From Phycisphaerales bacterium (GTDB lineage Bacteria > Planctomycetota > Phycisphaerae > Phycisphaerales > UBA1924), in contig JAJDDD010000009.1 of NCBI GenBank assembly GCA_029260495.1, forward strand, positions 560,266 through 624,265: a stretch of 64,000 nucleotides of DNA, read 5' to 3'. Shown one piece after another: positions 8,735-17,204 of this stretch. Within the stretch, counting starts at the first letter, position 1. Each line of letters starts with the position of its first letter. The notes beneath the pieces are model-generated. The model was not told where the DNA came from, made no database searches, and worked only from the letters and a program-made list of their open reading frames with translations. The position numbers were made by a program, and so were the translations under genes.

Positions 8735-9769
8735 ATGGCCCAAATGAATCAAATCAAGACCCGCCGCCTCTGGGGCGTCGCCACCGCGGCCCTTGCGATT
8801 GTCGTGCTCATCGTCGGCATCCTCACTCTGCGCAGTTTCACCGCGACCCCGGCTGAGCAGCAGGGGGGGCCGGCTGCTTCTGCCGATCGCGCCCAGTTCA
8901 ACCAGGCGATTCAGGATTCTCGCGATGCGCTCGATCAAGGCGAGCCCGCCAAAGCCGAAGCTCTCCTCCGCCGCGCCCTCGCCAGTTTTCCAGACGATTC
9001 CGATGGCTGGTCGTTGCTCGGCGAATCCCTCATCGCGCAGGACAACGCAACAGAAGCCCTCGCCGCTTATGAACAAGCGATCGCCGTAGGTCAGGACAAC
9101 GCCGAACTCCGCTTCGCCGCCGCCACCTTCGCCCATCGCGCCGGCCAGCTTGATATCGCTCAGGAACACTACATGCGCGCTCAGAAAATGGCGCCGACCA
9201 ATCCCAAGCATCCGCTCTACCTCGCGCAGGTGCAAAGGCAAGCTGGTGACCTTCCCGCCGCCAAGGCCAGCCTTCTCCGCGCCGCCACGCTCGATCCCGA
9301 CCTCGCCCTTGCATGGGCATCGCTCGCAGCCATCGCTCTTGATGAAAACAAAACCTCCATCGCGCACCAGCACATCAAACGCGCCCGCAAACTCCAGCCA
9401 GCCAATCTCGATTGGCGCATTATCGAAGCAAGAGCCTGGCGCCGAATGAATCAGCCCAACAAGGCCGTCCGACTGCTGATAGCCGTCGATGAAAACACCC
9501 GCCTCGCCTCCCTTCCAGCGCTAGAAGAACTCGCGATGTGCTACGGCATGCTCGCTCAGCCTGAAGAAGCCGCCAACCTCTACGCCCGCGCCGTCGCTTC
9601 CAACCCGGATGAGGCGCCTCTCCTGCATCTTGCCGCCCAATGGCACCAACGCGCCGCCATGAACGACGCCGCCGAGGCCTACGCCGCCCGCGCCGCCCGG
9701 CTCGGCTATGAGCCTTCCCAGCATTTCCTCGCCTTACTGCGCGACGAAGATGAAAACTCCGACCAGTGA
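8735..9769 (+). CDS. Membrane-anchored TPR protein
   Basis: This protein of 344 residues has a short cytoplasmic start (MAQMNQIKTRRLW), one transmembrane segment (residues 14-33) and then at least six tetratricopeptide-like helical pairs, recognisable from the A/G-rich helix packing (EAKAEALLRRALASFP-type, then WSLLGESLIAQDNATEAL). It resembles CcmH/NrfG-type and other TPR scaffolds. No catalytic motif is visible, so it is probably a periplasmic or cytoplasmic-face scaffold. It is divergent from valS across a 40-nt gap and is followed directly by queE. Confidence 0.75.
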   Translation: MAQMNQIKTRRLWGVATAALAIVVLIVGILTLRSFTATPAEQQGGPAASADRAQFNQAIQDSRDALDQGEPAKAEALLRRALASFPDDSDGWSLLGESLIAQDNATEALAAYEQAIAVGQDNAELRFAAATFAHRAGQLDIAQEHYMRAQKMAPTNPKHPLYLAQVQRQAGDLPAAKASLLRAATLDPDLALAWASLAAIALDENKTSIAHQHIKRARKLQPANLDWRIIEARAWRRMNQPNKAVRLLIAVDENTRLASLPALEELAMCYGMLAQPEEAANLYARAVASNPDEAPLLHLAAQWHQRAAMNDAAEAYAARAARLGYEPSQHFLALLRDEDENSDQ

Positions 9770-9816
9770 GTCCCCTTCTGTGCGAGCAGGGCCCGCGCCG
9801 CACCTATACTCCGTCC

Positions 9817-10500
9817 ATGCCCGAGACGCTGCGCATCAACGAAATATTTCACTCCATACAGGGAGAAGGCGCCCGCGCCGGTCTCCCCTGTGTCTTCGTA
9901 CGTCTCGCGGGCTGTCACCTCCGCTGCGCCTACTGCGATACCGAATATGCATTCCACGAAGGTGATTCCCAATCCATCGATTCTCTGCTTGATCAAATCG
10001 AGGGCTACAACTGCGACTTCATCGAAGTCACCGGCGGCGAGCCACTCCTCCAGAAACGCGTTCACGATCTCATGATTCGCCTCTGCGATCGTGGTAAAAC
10101 CGTCGCCGTCGAAACCTCTGGCGCCTGTGATATTTCAACCTGCGATGACCGAGTCATCCGCATCGTTGACATCAAAACCCCCGGCTCGGGCGAAGCCTCC
10201 CGCATGGATTGGTCCAACATCGAAAAGCTTGCGCCCCGCGATGAAGTGAAGTTTGTGATCTGTGATCGCGCTGACTACGAGTGGTCAAGCGACATCGTGC
10301 GCACACACAATCTGCCTGCCCGCGTCAGCGCCGTCCTCTTTTCACCCGTCTTCGAGCAGCCCGCCGGCGCCGAAATCGCTGGCATGTCAGGGCTCCCTGT
10401 ACAGCAACTTGCTGAATGGATCCTCGAAGATCGCCTCCCCGTGCGCCTTCAGTTGCAGCTCCACAAGTTCATCTGGAGTCCCCAAACGCGCGGCGTGTAA
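9817..10500 (+). CDS. queE: 7-carboxy-7-deazaguanine synthase (radical SAM)
   Basis: QueE converts 6-carboxytetrahydropterin to CDG in queuosine/7-deazaguanine synthesis. The N-terminus MPETLRINEIFHSIQGEG is the canonical start, and the radical SAM cluster motif is CHLRCAYC (Cys33, Cys37, Cys40; the CX3CX2C of most QueE proteins and radical SAM enzymes). It is followed by EVTGGEPLLQ. A GTG at 9766 overlaps the stop of the TPR gene and would add 17 residues, but family starts agree with 9817. The length of 227 residues is normal. queD lies about 450 nt further on the same strand; the intervening STAS gene is antisense to the direction of both. Confidence 0.93.
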   Translation: MPETLRINEIFHSIQGEGARAGLPCVFVRLAGCHLRCAYCDTEYAFHEGDSQSIDSLLDQIEGYNCDFIEVTGGEPLLQKRVHDLMIRLCDRGKTVAVETSGACDISTCDDRVIRIVDIKTPGSGEASRMDWSNIEKLAPRDEVKFVICDRADYEWSSDIVRTHNLPARVSAVLFSPVFEQPAGAEIAGMSGLPVQQLAEWILEDRLPVRLQLQLHKFIWSPQTRGV

Positions 10501-10521
10501 AGCCCAGCGTAAGCCGCAGCA

Positions 10522-10863
10522 TCAGTTGAGCCCCGCAAGCTCCCGCGCTTCCGCCGCTGTCTTCGCAACCGTGAATCGGGAAACAACCCCCGTCACCGTG
10601 AGCACGTCCAGCACCACAGCGTTCACAAACAGCACAAACTCCGGCGCCTCATCGCTCCGAAGAAGTGAGAGCAGCATCTCAATCCCCATCGAAGCAAGCA
10701 GCGCAACCTCACTCAGATCCAGCACCACGGGCCCGTCCGCCTCAGCCACCGCCACGCGCACCGCATGCAGCGTTTCATCCACCGTTGCGTAGTTCAGATC
10801 CCCCGCCAGCCGAAGCCAGCGGCCATCCCGATCGACCCGAAGTGTCAGTGTGTTGGCGATCAT
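10522..10863 (-). CDS. STAS-domain protein (anti-sigma factor antagonist type)
   Basis: The 113 residues cover a single STAS fold: an N-terminal strand pair (LTLRVDRDGRWLRLAGDLNYATV), then VVLDLSEVALLASMGIEMLLSLL, which matches the loop where SpoIIAA-like proteins carry the phosphorylated Ser (here the Ser of ASMG), and a C-terminal helix. Such proteins are usually part of partner-switching control with an HPK-like kinase and a PP2C phosphatase, neither of which is in this window. The start has AGGA 6 nt upstream of the ATG. The gene sits between queE and queD on the opposite strand. Confidence 0.78.
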   Translation of the reverse strand: MIANTLTLRVDRDGRWLRLAGDLNYATVDETLHAVRVAVAEADGPVVLDLSEVALLASMGIEMLLSLLRSDEAPEFVLFVNAVVLDVLTVTGVVSRFTVAKTAAEARELAGLN

Positions 10864-10952
10864 CCAGTTCCTTCTTCCTTGTCAGCTCATCAAAAGCTGG
10901 CGCATCCATGGCCGACTCAGCCCACCGAATCATATCGCTACAATCTTCGGCA

Positions 10953-11330
10953 ATGTATGTGCGTCTCGTGAAATCCTTCGGTTTTGAAGCCGCCCATTTT
11001 CTCCCGGGCTTTCCCGAAGGGCACAAATGCCGCCGCATGCACGGCCACTCCTTCCGCGTCGATGTCGTCGTCGCGGGGGAGATGGACCCCGTTGTCGGCC
11101 ACCTCATCGACTACGGCGAAATTAAAAAAGCAATCGAACCTCTCCACGAGAAGCTCGATCACCAAGTGCTTAATCAGGTTGAAAACCTTGAAAATCCGAC
11201 GAGCGAGATGATCGCAGCGTGGCTCTGGGAACGGCTCGTCACCACCTTGCCGCTCCTGGCCGAGGTCATCGTGCATGAAACATGCACAAGCCGGTGTCAC
11301 TACCAAGGGCCGGAACACATCGGCCCATGA
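10953..11330 (+). CDS. queD: 6-carboxytetrahydropterin synthase QueD
   Basis: QueD makes 6-carboxytetrahydropterin from dihydroneopterin triphosphate, the step before QueE. The 125-residue protein has the zinc-binding histidines of the fold (His15 in FEAAHFLPG, His30 and His32 in RMHGHSF) and the catalytic Cys26 in HKCRRMHGH. It also has the PTSEMIAAWLWERL helix and ends with ETCTSRCHY. The ATG at 10953 gives the family start MYVRLVKSF; a longer open frame upstream is antisense to the STAS gene and is not used. A neighbouring queC was not seen. Confidence 0.92.
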   Translation: MYVRLVKSFGFEAAHFLPGFPEGHKCRRMHGHSFRVDVVVAGEMDPVVGHLIDYGEIKKAIEPLHEKLDHQVLNQVENLENPTSEMIAAWLWERLVTTLPLLAEVIVHETCTSRCHYQGPEHIGP

Positions 11331-11449
11331 TCGCGTGGGCACGGAGGCAAACTCACTCCGTCTTCGGACCCGAAAGATCCAACACATACTGCCCCGGGAT
11401 CGCTGCGATCATCGCTCGCTTCGTCGGTTGAATCCTCTCACCTGGAGAC

Positions 11450-12028
11450 TCATTCCTCACTTTGCGCCAGTCTCGAGATCGAAACCCGCGCCTCAGAAAA
11501 ATCGGGTGTTGAAATCCGCGTCGCAGGCAGAGTCGAAACCGGCCCCATCACGCGAAGCCGTGACCGCCGCCGCGGCGCATCATCATGAATCCGAATCGTC
11601 GCCCGAGGGGTCGGCATCGCAACCGAGGCATACATCTCATCGCTCTCAGCGCTCTGCCTCACCACAAGGTTCACATGCGTCCGCACGCTCCCCGTGTATC
11701 CGTGGTCGTCAAGCCACCGATTCTGCGCCTCTTTGTATCGATCAAAGCCATCTACATTGAAATTTGCCCACGGGCTGATCGCGATCGGCACATGCGCCAC
11801 ATCCACAAAGATGCGATCGTGCGCCGCCTCATACGGCGCTCCATAATCGGCCAGTGCAGCCGGCGAATAGTTCCGCACGCCATCGCGCGTATACGTCGGG
11901 CTCACCCACAGGCGTCCTGACTGTCCGCTGCGGGCGTGGTGGTGATGCACGAGCCCGTGCGAATGGGGTTGCACGCCGCCGACTGTCGTCGAGGCGGCCA
12001 AGAATGCTACGCAAACTGTCAAACTCAT
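11450..12028 (-). CDS. Secreted hypothetical protein
   Basis: I do not recognise this family. The 192-residue product begins with a signal-peptide-like stretch (MSLTVCVAFLAASTTVGGV) preceded by GGAG about 9 nt upstream of the ATG at 12028. The mature part is His-rich at its start (HSHGLVHHHHARSG) and then contains an aromatic-rich stretch (PWANFNVDGFDRYKEAQNRWL) and a basic end. A longer open frame to 12226 lacks signal-like character and is not chosen. Together with the exported start, the His-rich segment suggests metal binding, but this is weak. Confidence 0.55.
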   Translation of the reverse strand: MSLTVCVAFLAASTTVGGVQPHSHGLVHHHHARSGQSGRLWVSPTYTRDGVRNYSPAALADYGAPYEAAHDRIFVDVAHVPIAISPWANFNVDGFDRYKEAQNRWLDDHGYTGSVRTHVNLVVRQSAESDEMYASVAMPTPRATIRIHDDAPRRRSRLRVMGPVSTLPATRISTPDFSEARVSISRLAQSEE

Positions 12029-12416
12029 ATCATTTTCTCCCTGTGATGGGTGTCCACACGCTATCCCGCCTCTGCCCGCCGCTTCGCCTGCCCCGATGCG
12101 AGCTCGCGAGAGCGCCGCCCGGTGAGACCATGCACGCGCGACAGACCACGCGATCCTCACAGTCAGCATGCCCCACGTAGGTCCGAAGGCAAGGATCATC
12201 CGAACAAGCCCGGCAACCCCATCCACATAACCCCGTCAAGTTGCCCATCCTGCCAAACAAAATACCCCGCAACAGACCCGAAAGTCTGTGCGGGGTGGAG
12301 GGGAGAAAGATACCCGAATGTTATCAGAACTTTTTCAATAACGTCAATTTGGGCAATTTAGACCGGTCGGGCGAAATCGCCCAACCCCGCGCCAAAACGC
12401 CTTACTTCAGAACCCC
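12029..12416. other. Intergenic region with a terminator but no gene
   Basis: 388 nt between the secreted hypothetical and the glycosyltransferase. It holds the terminator at 12255-12295 and a small palindrome GGGCGATTTCGCCC near 12371-12384. No convincing open frame was seen. Confidence 0.6.
12255..12295 (-). terminator. Rho-independent terminator after the glycosyltransferase gene
   Basis: CCCCGC (12265-12270) plus ACAGAC (12272-12277) pair with GTCTGT (12284-12289) and GCGGGG (12290-12295). The minus strand continues with TATTTTGTTT. It lies about 120 nt past the stop of the 12417-13598 gene. Confidence 0.75.
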
Positions 12417-13598
12417 CTACGAGCCATTTGGCTCTGAGTCAGTGAACTGATACGCATCCGCAGAAACCAGCCACTCATACGTCTCGACCGCCCGAGCAAT
12501 CTGATCCGACGCCAAAAACCCCCCCTGAATCACCTCGCGCGCCGCTCGCCCGATCCGTCGAGACTCCTTCGCCCGCGCCAACGCTCGTCGAAACGCCCGC
12601 CCCCAGCGATCCGGCGTCGGCGGATCCACCGCTAACGCCGTTTTCCCATTCTCCAGGAACTCCGTCTCCCAATCCGGTCGCGAGATGATCGTCATTCCCG
12701 CAGCCATCGCATCCAGCGTGATCGAGCGCATTCCGATCCCAAGCTCGGCAATCGCAAGCAGATCCGCCTGCACCAAGAGCTCCCGCCGCCCCTCCATGTC
12801 AGCGATCAACGAAAGCCGACTCTCAAGCCCATGCTCGCGCACCGCCTGCCACACACGCCGACTCGTCCGAGTCGATGCAGCATCGAGAAACACCAGCGTT
12901 TCTTCGTGCTTCGCCACCGCCTCGCCGATCCCGCCCAGGCACGCCACCACCCCCGCAACATCTTGCCCCGGCGCCAGCACCGCGATATGCGCCGGCCCCT
13001 TCAACGACTCCCACGCATGCGCCTCCGCAGGCACATGCACGCCCCACCGCGAAAGACGCACCGGGCGACTCGCACTGCTCGTCACGATCGCGTTGCGGAT
13101 GGACTCCGTCGGCGCCAGCCAGACGATCGGCGCCTCCTCGCCCCGCCGCTCAAACCCGCGCTCATATCGTCGCAGCTTCCCGACAAGATCCCCGCGCCAC
13201 ACCTCCAGCGCCGCCACACCTCCCGATTCCCACGCCAACTCAATCGCCAGAGGCCAGCATCGCTCACCCCACCCATGCACCACTTCAATGGGCCGCTCGC
13301 GCGGCAGCCCCGCATCCTCGATCATCTCGCGCAGGAACTGCTGCGCTTCATGCCGAACTCGTCCCCCGCCCGTCACACGCACTCCAAGCGCCGACGCCGC
13401 TCCCAAAGGCGCCCCATGCTCAAACTGCACGATATGCCGCTTCGACAGCGCGTCATTCTGCGCTTCTTCCGGAATCGGCGGCCCCGCCCGCAGCGCCCGC
13501 ACCCCCGAACTCGTCAGTCCGATCTCAAGCCGATCAATCATCGATCGCTCACGAGCAGCAAAGGACTTATCCGAAAGCAAAAGAACCCGCCGCATCAC
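12417..13598 (-). CDS. Glycosyltransferase family 4-like (GT-B fold)
   Basis: This protein of 393 residues shows the C-terminal nucleotide-sugar-binding half of GT-B enzymes: SITLDAMAAGMTIISRPDW followed by ETEFLENGKTALAVDP corresponds to the E-x7-E / EAMACG..P region. The N-terminal half is less typical, with several HVP/RWG segments but no clear acceptor motif. It may act on a cell-surface glycan; the exact donor and acceptor cannot be assigned. The start MMRRVLLLSDKSF is at 13598. The gene stands alone, followed by a terminator. Confidence 0.65.
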   Translation of the reverse strand: MMRRVLLLSDKSFAARERSMIDRLEIGLTSSGVRALRAGPPIPEEAQNDALSKRHIVQFEHGAPLGAASALGVRVTGGGRVRHEAQQFLREMIEDAGLPRERPIEVVHGWGERCWPLAIELAWESGGVAALEVWRGDLVGKLRRYERGFERRGEEAPIVWLAPTESIRNAIVTSSASRPVRLSRWGVHVPAEAHAWESLKGPAHIAVLAPGQDVAGVVACLGGIGEAVAKHEETLVFLDAASTRTSRRVWQAVREHGLESRLSLIADMEGRRELLVQADLLAIAELGIGMRSITLDAMAAGMTIISRPDWETEFLENGKTALAVDPPTPDRWGRAFRRALARAKESRRIGRAAREVIQGGFLASDQIARAVETYEWLVSADAYQFTDSEPNGS

Positions 13599-13665
13599 AA
13601 TCCCCTCGTCACCGGTGACTTTCCTGTTCCGAGCGACTAATTCCTAGCACGCCGACGTGATTGGA

Positions 13666-14739
13666 TCATTGATGTAGCTCGGTGCTCAAGTGCTCCACAA
13701 CAGCCAGAAACGACTGTACAGCATTTATCGAAGCCTTCTCACTCTTGGTGTGATACCCGGTTGTTGGCGCTTGAATAGTCGCGCCCGTGACGCGACCGTC
13801 AGACGACGCAACCAGGCGTCCGAGTTCAGTGCGACCAAATGAAAGCGGCCGTTGTCCCGCTTCTGCTCGCTCAATGTTTTGCTGAGCAATCCACTCGTCC
13901 TTGTATGTAGCTCTTGCGCCGACCGCATTGCATGCGGATGTTGCAGTTTCAATCGCCTTGGGGTGAAACTCCGCGCCCGCGTCCCGCCGACGGAGCACGA
14001 TGTCCTGCGCGTCCGCCTCCGCGCGGCTCGAATAGGGGCTTGTGTCTACAACGAATAGCGAATCTGTCTGCGCATCATGTTGCAGGAACCACTCAAGGAT
14101 ATACCGCCAGCTTCGCCCCGCTTCTTCCTGCGCGCTTAAAAACACCCGTCCTTGAAAACCGAGATCAAAGAGATGGATGAGCGCCGCTACGGTAAGCACA
14201 TTGTCAAGCTGTGCGGTCACTGTGGAGTCTTCAACTTGCAACTGATCGAGATAAGCCACAGGTGTGCCTGGTCCGACGGTCCCAAGTCCACTGACACGAA
14301 AAATCAGATTGTCGCGACGCGAGCAATGATAGACTTTCTCGATTGCTGCCTGACCGAGATAGCCGCCGGACCATGGATCGTATGCGCTGACGATCTCACC
14401 AATAAAACGCTCGGAGAGCGACTTCACCGTCTGTTCTGAGATGGAGTCTCCGTTCAGGTCAGAGCGGTTCTTGGCGACAAAGGCACTGTACTGGAACTCA
14501 TCCGGGCCGGTGCAAATAAGGCCGTGTCTATCAACATGAGCTGAAAACATGATGGAATCCGGCTGAGACCCTTCCGCAACAAGAAGTCCAAGGTAGCGGC
14601 GAACGCTGGCGCCTCGTGCCTCAAGTTCTCGGTGGAGGACGCGAAAAAAAGGCTCCTCGGCGCCCACAACACAGGGTTCACGAACAAGAATTCTGAGCAG
14701 GTTGAGGTACTCATCAAACTGGAGGCCTGTTGTCTTCAT
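13666..14739 (-). CDS. M42-family metalloaminopeptidase-like protein
   Basis: This 357-residue protein has the co-catalytic two-metal peptidase signature of M42/M20-type enzymes: SAHVDRHGL (HxD), TAQLDN (Asp), SAQEEAG (the Glu-Glu of catalytic base and ligand), VVDTSPY (Asp) and a final GYHTKSE (His). Order and spacing fit the M42 (glutamyl/aminopeptidase) type. Base composition is visibly less GC-rich than the neighbours, with several T-rich stretches, so it may be a recent acquisition. The downstream gene is the ABC ATPase, after 104 nt without a gene. Confidence 0.75.
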   Translation of the reverse strand: MKTTGLQFDEYLNLLRILVREPCVVGAEEPFFRVLHRELEARGASVRRYLGLLVAEGSQPDSIMFSAHVDRHGLICTGPDEFQYSAFVAKNRSDLNGDSISEQTVKSLSERFIGEIVSAYDPWSGGYLGQAAIEKVYHCSRRDNLIFRVSGLGTVGPGTPVAYLDQLQVEDSTVTAQLDNVLTVAALIHLFDLGFQGRVFLSAQEEAGRSWRYILEWFLQHDAQTDSLFVVDTSPYSSRAEADAQDIVLRRRDAGAEFHPKAIETATSACNAVGARATYKDEWIAQQNIERAEAGQRPLSFGRTELGRLVASSDGRVTGATIQAPTTGYHTKSEKASINAVQSFLAVVEHLSTELHQ

Positions 14740-14843
14740 GCTTAACTATAAGGTTGTAAGGGTGGTTTAGCGTGGAGCAGACACAGCGTTTGCAGTCTTT
14801 CTGAAGATCGATCTGGGTCGCAAAGAGTTCAACTGGTGTCCTC

Positions 14844-15944
14844 TCACCCCGCCCCAACCTCCACCCGCTCCGGCCCAATCACCGGCGCCCGATGCGCCCC
14901 GCCCGCGACACTTTCCGTCCGCCACACGCCCACCCAATGTTCCGGCTCAACCTCAGCCAGCACATAATCCCCCGCAATCCCCCCAATAGGCGCCATCCCC
15001 GCCGGCGCCCGCCCTGGCCACCAGGGCGTCACCATCCCCGCCCCGCTCGACACCTCGCCAAACGCCCCCTCACCGCCAATCACTTCATCAATCGTCGTCA
15101 GCCGCTCAACACTCCGGTCCATCGTCGGAATCGAAGCCAGCAACCCGCGCGTATAAGGATGCAACGGTTTCTCAAACAGCTCCTCAATCCGCGCATACTC
15201 AACCACTCGCCCCGCATACATCACGCATGCCGCATCCGCGTTCTCCGCCACAACTCCAAGATCATGCGTAATAAGCAGCACCGCCATCTCCCGCTCGCGC
15301 TGAATCTTCGCAAGCAGCTCCAGAATCTGCGCCTGAATCGTCACATCAAGCGCCGTCGTCGGTTCGTCCGCGATCAAAACTGTCGGCCGGCACGCCAGCG
15401 CCATCGCAATCATCGCGCGCTGGCGCATCCCGCCCGAAAACTCATGCGGATACGCCCGCAGCCGCCGCCCCGGATCAGTGATCCCGACCTCGTCCATCGC
15501 CTCTTCCGCAATCTTCTGTGCTTCCTTCGCCCTCACCTTCCGATGCAGTCGAATCGCCTCAATAAGCTGATCCCCAATCGTGAAGACCGGATTCAAACTC
15601 GTCATCGGCTCCTGGAAGATCATCGCGATCTCCCCGCCGCGCACGTCCAGCATCTCGCGCTTCGTCGCGCCCGCCAGATCAAGAGTCGATCCATCGCGCC
15701 GCCGAAGCAGGGCAGACCCACAGTCAATCCGCGCCGGTGGCGTCGGAAGCAGCCGCAGCGCGCTTAAGGCCGTCACAGACTTCCCGCATCCTGATTCACC
15801 AACCACCGCAACCGTTTGCCCCTGAAACAACGTCAGATTCACACTGCTCACCGCCTGCACACGCGGAGCCTTCCCATTGTCAAACGAAACCGCCAGGTCT
15901 CGCACGGAGAGCGCCGCCTCAAGCTGAACATCCGTGTTCATCAT
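14844..15944 (-). CDS. Oligopeptide/dipeptide ABC transporter ATP-binding protein
   Basis: This ATPase of the OppD/DppD type has 366 residues. Walker A is GESGCGKS (residues 49-56), the Q-loop is IFQEPMTSLNPVFTIGDQ, the signature is SGGMRQR, and Walker B is LIADEPTTALD with the H-loop LLITHDLGV. MTSLNP is specific to peptide importers of this family. Its start overlaps the stop of the permease gene by 4 nt, so they are co-expressed. The second ATPase, other permease and binding protein are not in the window. The C-terminal extension after the peptide-importer motifs ends in a Gly/Pro-rich region (GEGAFGEV). Confidence 0.92.
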   Translation of the reverse strand: MMNTDVQLEAALSVRDLAVSFDNGKAPRVQAVSSVNLTLFQGQTVAVVGESGCGKSVTALSALRLLPTPPARIDCGSALLRRRDGSTLDLAGATKREMLDVRGGEIAMIFQEPMTSLNPVFTIGDQLIEAIRLHRKVRAKEAQKIAEEAMDEVGITDPGRRLRAYPHEFSGGMRQRAMIAMALACRPTVLIADEPTTALDVTIQAQILELLAKIQREREMAVLLITHDLGVVAENADAACVMYAGRVVEYARIEELFEKPLHPYTRGLLASIPTMDRSVERLTTIDEVIGGEGAFGEVSSGAGMVTPWWPGRAPAGMAPIGGIAGDYVLAEVEPEHWVGVWRTESVAGGAHRAPVIGPERVEVGAG

Positions 15945-17050
15945 CCCCGCTTCGCCCGTTTCGGATCAAACGCCTCGCGCAAACCCTCGCCCACAAAGTT
16001 CAGCGAGAGCAGCGTCACACCAAGGAGCACCGACGGAAACAAGAGCAGCCACCAACGCGACTTCACCGTGTTCAGCTCTGACAATCCATCCGCAACCAGA
16101 TTTCCCCAACTCGGAAGCGGCGGCTGCACGCCAATCCCCAGAAAACTCAAGAACGACTCCTGCAAGATCGCTTGCGGCGCCGTCAGCGTTGCGTACACAA
16201 TAATCGGCCCCATCAGGTTCGGCAGAAGATGCTTCGTAAACTGTCGCGGCAGCGAAGCGCCAATCGCACGCGCCGCCTCCATGAATGGCTGCTCCTTCAA
16301 GCTCAACACCTGCCCCCGAATTACCCGCGCCATCGTCAGCCAGCTCACCCCCCCAATCGCCACCAACAGCGTCACCACATTAATCGTGATCCGCTGTCCC
16401 TCCGTCAGCTCTCGCCCCGTTCGCGCCACGGCGCCCAGCGCCAGCGCATCGACCGCCACCGCCAGCAGCACCACAAGCAAAATGTATGGCAACCCATACA
16501 GCACATCGACGATGCGCATCATCACCGCGTCAACTCGCCCGCCCACGTAAGCCGAAATCGTTCCGTACACCGTCCCGATGATTACACTAATCAGCGCCGC
16601 CGCCAGCCCCATCCCAATCGAAACCCCGCCGCCTGCCAGGCACCGCACCAACACGCTGCGCCCAAGCTGATCCGATCCCAGCAGGTATGTCGGCGCCGCC
16701 GCATCAATCATCTCCGCTGTGAGCAACGCTTCCGTGTCGACAGCCTCATCGCCCGCTGCAGCAAGACGCGCCAGCGCGATCTCACGTCCAGCAGCCAACC
16801 GCCTTTCATTCGATCGCTCATCTGGCGCAACAAACACCGGTGGCAAAAACTGAGCCGTCAGATTTTGCTGCTTATACGGCGCGATCTCTCCCGACGCCCC
16901 CGTCCACCCCAGAGTCCAGGGCAGCGTCAACACACACGCCAGAAAGATCAGCCCCAGCGTCGCAAAGCCCAACATCCCCGCAACGCTTCGCGTCAACGGG
17001 TTGTCACGCGCAAGCCGCGGCGAATCTGGTGGACGTGCTTCTTCAGTCAT
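15941..17050 (-). CDS. Oligopeptide/dipeptide ABC transporter permease (DppC/OppC type)
   Basis: This inner-membrane permease has about six transmembrane helices and the EAA motif (EAARAIGASLPRQFTKHLLPN), plus the ALTAPQAILQESFLSFLG-like element near the end. I chose the ATG at 17050 (MTEEARPPD). The open frame runs further to 17173, but that stretch lies across the terminator at 17123-17160 of the upstream gene, so transcription must start below it. With this start the protein has 369 residues. The ATPase gene follows with a 4-nt overlap. Confidence 0.9.
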   Translation of the reverse strand: MTEEARPPDSPRLARDNPLTRSVAGMLGFATLGLIFLACVLTLPWTLGWTGASGEIAPYKQQNLTAQFLPPVFVAPDERSNERRLAAGREIALARLAAAGDEAVDTEALLTAEMIDAAAPTYLLGSDQLGRSVLVRCLAGGGVSIGMGLAAALISVIIGTVYGTISAYVGGRVDAVMMRIVDVLYGLPYILLVVLLAVAVDALALGAVARTGRELTEGQRITINVVTLLVAIGGVSWLTMARVIRGQVLSLKEQPFMEAARAIGASLPRQFTKHLLPNLMGPIIVYATLTAPQAILQESFLSFLGIGVQPPLPSWGNLVADGLSELNTVKSRWWLLLFPSVLLGVTLLSLNFVGEGLREAFDPKRAKRG

Positions 17051-17122
17051 CAGCCCGAGCATACGCGACGAACTCTCCCGGCGCCCAACATCTACAAGCC
17101 GCCGCACATTCGCCAACACGCG

Positions 17123-17160
17123 CAAAAATAAAAGTCCTCCCTTCGCGGGCGAGGGAGGAC
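17123..17160 (-). terminator. Rho-independent terminator after the coiled-coil protein gene
   Basis: AGTCCTCCC (17132-17140) pairs perfectly with GGGAGGACT (17152-17160), loop of 11 nt, followed on the minus strand by TTTTATTTTT. It ends the sigma / anti-sigma / coiled-coil transcript. Confidence 0.9.
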
Positions 17161-17204
17161 TGTAGGGAAACACCCCGGATTATTATTCCAAAAAGCTATC
17201 TACA

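Noticed and set aside
17051-17173. Longer N-terminus of the ABC permease
   Set aside because: This stretch spans the terminator of the upstream gene, and the ATG at 17050 gives a normal start.
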